From the NCBI RefSeq assembly GCF_963678635.1, contig NC_087062.1, positions 75,324,349 to 75,388,348 on the forward strand: DNA of 64,000 nt. The letters are read 5' to 3'. A model generated the notes under the pieces. The model was not told where the DNA came from, made no database searches, and saw nothing but the letters and a program-made list of their open reading frames with translations. The position numbers and the translations under genes are program-made. This DNA comes from Symsagittifera roscoffensis. Lineage: Eukaryota > Xenacoelomorpha > Acoela > Convolutidae. Below are positions 63,362 to 64,000 of this stretch, one piece after another. Every line of letters begins with the position of its first letter. The first letter of the stretch is position 1.

Positions 63362-64000
63362 CTACAGCCGGAACAGGCTGTAGTAGCAATTTTTAGAAAG
63401 AGAAATTTCAATTCGTTAAACGATAGTAAAAAGGTTTGTTTCGTACTATATCCAAATAGTCAAAGCTCAGTGATTTTTGGCCGTAGCTTCTCGGTAACTC
63501 GAAACGGACTGTGTGTCAGTGTGATATTGTACACACTGAACACCACGGTTTCAATCCACCGTGGAAAGAAACTTGGTTACGCTTTGCCGATGAGGACCGA
63601 CTATGAAGAGACACAAAGCTTGAAGAGATATGACGTAAAGAACTGCCCTTATCATGCCAACAAATATATAATTTTAAAAAGAATTAATGAATTTAAATCT
63701 ATTCATAAACAGTTTTCAATGAAATAAGAAACGGACGACGGCTTGTCGAGCTGCTCGAATTTTCCGGAACGCCTCTCGTCATATGAACTAGAACATGACA
63801 AACCGGTTTTGCAAGAAATAAAACACTTAAAAAGAAAAATAGGCGAGGGAGATTTTGAATCATTGCGGGCGGTTTTAAATCGTAACTCGGATATATTTTC
63901 AAAACATAAGGCGGATATCGATTGTTGCAACTTCATCGAACACAAAATCGAACTAGAGGAAGGCGCCGTTCCCCATAGGGAAGGCTCAAGACGAATGACG
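63362..64000 (+). pseudogene. pol: Linker and N-terminal start of reverse transcriptase, cut by the window edge
   Basis: The frame continues from the protease past TAA 63359 and another TAA at 63725, and then reads into FSKHKADIDCCNFIEHKIEL and AVPHREGSRRMT. That is the segment which precedes RT motif 1 in Ty3/gypsy pol (the 'H-x-I-x-L ... P-x-R' region). RT motifs, RNase H and integrase would lie beyond 64000. Confidence 0.8.

Overview
The window is nuclear DNA of an animal (metazoan). It carries intron-split genes for a LIM-domain CRIP protein and a large LDL-receptor-related protein (LRP), with GT-AG introns, pol III-type tRNA sequences, non-autonomous DNA transposons, a LINE fragment and two Ty3/gypsy-type LTR retrotransposons. 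It is AT-rich and repeat-rich. The phylum cannot be fixed from the sequence alone.

Layout. At 0.5-1.2 kb on the + strand lies a complete two-exon CRIP gene. From 5.6 to 52.1 kb on the - strand run exons of an LRP-type receptor (LDL receptor class A repeats, EGF-like modules, YWTD beta-propeller blades). Eight consecutive exons from 13.0 down to 5.6 kb join with matching phases, and so do four upstream exons from 52.1 down to 44.0 kb. The middle is poor: one damaged EGF/propeller exon at 19.3-19.5 kb, one doubtful blade remnant near 17.9 kb, and several expected propeller exons not found. This gap holds a 22-kb env-bearing LTR retrotransposon.

That retrotransposon (20121-42129) has 410-bp LTRs and a 4-bp target duplication (CCAT). 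It encodes Gag, aspartic protease, RT-RNase H, integrase, a block of membrane and proline-rich frames, an Env-like glycoprotein, and a further unrecognised ORF after env, followed by a 1.6-kb 3' region with a convincing small intron. Its 5' end is a tandem array of four LTR-leader units. Its frames carry stops and single-base shifts, so this copy looks defective unless some shifts are assembly errors. It sits inside a copy of a dispersed foldback repeat family, so the empty site can be inferred.

Other repeats: five 350-430 bp hAT-like MITEs with 8-bp target duplications, two MITEs with TA duplications (one with its empty-site paralogue nearby), a 482-bp near-perfect palindrome, a 450-480 bp tandem array with an internal hairpin (13.5-16 kb), tRNA-like SINE candidates, and a nine-copy tandem array of tRNA-Ser(AGA)-like sequences (52.8-55.2 kb). 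From about 55.3 kb to the right edge the base composition is more balanced. This part holds the leader, a 25-bp minisatellite, a decayed Gag, a protease with a broken active site and the start of RT of a second Ty3/gypsy-type element that runs off the window.
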